Source: an uncultured Oscillospiraceae bacterium (lineage in GTDB: Bacteria > Bacillota > Clostridia > Oscillospirales > Oscillospiraceae). Taken from it: a stretch of DNA of 9,205 nucleotides. The stretch spans positions 1-9,205 of the forward strand of contig CAAETL010000211.1 in NCBI GenBank assembly GCA_900758955.1, written 5' to 3'. The notes under the pieces are model-generated. The model ran no database searches. It saw only the letters and a list, made by a program, of their open reading frames with translations, and was not told where the DNA came from. Made by a program: the position numbers and the translations under genes. Positions 8,798 through 9,205 of the stretch are shown here, piece after piece; position 1 is the stretch's first letter; the number at the start of each line of letters is the position of its first letter.

Positions 8798-9205
8798 ATG
8801 CCGGCAACAACCATAAACCCCACCCGTATGGAGCTGACCAAGCTGAAAGCCCGGCTGAAAACCGCGGTGCGCGGCCACAAGCTCCTGAAAGACAAGCGGG
8901 ATGAACTGATGAAGCAGTTTATGGACGTGGTCCGGGAGAACCGGACCCTCCGCCGGGAGGTGGAGGAGGCGCTGATGCGGGCCCATGGGTCCTTCACGGT
9001 GGCCTCCGCCCTCATGTCCCCTGAAATGCTGGAACAGACCCTGCTCTATCCCAAACAGAGCGTGGATCTGGAGATGTCCTTCCAAAACGTCATGTCGGTT
9101 AATGTGCCGAAGTATACGTTCCACACCAAGAGCGACAACCCGGGGGAGATCTACCCCTACGGTTTCGCCACCACCTCCGGCGAACTGGACGACGCCGTGG
9201 CCGCC
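8798..9205 (+). CDS. ntpD: V-type ATPase central-shaft subunit D (3' end outside window)
   Basis: The first 136 codons of subunit D are present; the family is usually about 200-230 residues, so the C-terminal helix lies beyond the window edge. D is the antiparallel coiled-coil axle that turns inside A3B3, with F attached and C below. The start MPATTINPTRMELTKLKARLKTAVRGHKLLKDKRDELM contains the strongly conserved D-family pattern (NPTRMELxxLKxRLxxAxxGHxLLKxKRDxL). The middle, SVDLEMSFQNVMSVNVPKY, is also typical. ATG 8798 lies 12 bases after the ntpB stop, with a G-rich site AAGGGGGTGGAG (8784-8795) overlapping that stop. There is no frameshift or stop in the visible part. Confidence 0.96.
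   Translation, partial: MPATTINPTRMELTKLKARLKTAVRGHKLLKDKRDELMKQFMDVVRENRTLRREVEEALMRAHGSFTVASALMSPEMLEQTLLYPKQSVDLEMSFQNVMSVNVPKYTFHTKSDNPGEIYPYGFATTSGELDDAVAA

Overview
The window is one long, tightly packed operon on the + strand. It encodes a bacterial V-type (A/V-type) ATPase or ATP synthase. The gene order is F(G/H stalk)-I-K-K'-E-C-G(F)-A-B-D, the same order as the Enterococcus hirae ntpFIKECGABD operon except that the membrane rotor gene ntpK is present twice. No mobile element, CRISPR array, rRNA or tRNA is visible. I see no unrelated cargo and no evidence for a wholly new system. The first gene starts 17 bases into the window, and the last (ntpD) runs off the right edge after 136 codons.

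The DNA is GC-rich with mostly C- or G-ending codons and AGGAGG-type ribosome binding sites. Starts are mixed ATG, GTG and TTG. Together with the V-type (not F-type) subunit set in E. hirae order, this suggests a GC-rich anaerobic Firmicute, plausibly a gut Clostridia/Oscillospiraceae lineage. That taxonomic guess is inference, not proof.

Layout: 17-343 peripheral-stalk subunit; 331-2286 membrane stator subunit I/a; 2286-2786 first rotor-ring subunit K1; 2787-3046 a 260-base, inverted-repeat-rich spacer; 3047-3547 second rotor-ring subunit K2; 3596-4195 stalk subunit E; 4235-5236 subunit C/d; 5229-5537 subunit F (NtpG); 5538-5633 a 96-base gap with two hairpins; 5634-7409 catalytic subunit A; 7406-8785 regulatory subunit B; 8798 to the end, central-shaft subunit D (partial). 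Many junctions overlap by 1-13 bases, implying translational coupling.

How it works together (known for the family): A3B3 hydrolyses or makes ATP. D and F form the turning shaft, and C couples the shaft to the K ring. E plus the G/H subunit form the stator stalks that hold A3B3 to subunit I. Ions cross between I and the K ring. Both K copies keep the complete Na+-ligand set known from E. hirae NtpK (PGTQ, the helix-3 Gln and the helix-4 Glu), so I predict a sodium-coupled enzyme whose ring may contain two different K proteins. The points most worth a second look are the duplicated, diverged ntpK pair and the structured non-coding spacers before K2 and before ntpA.
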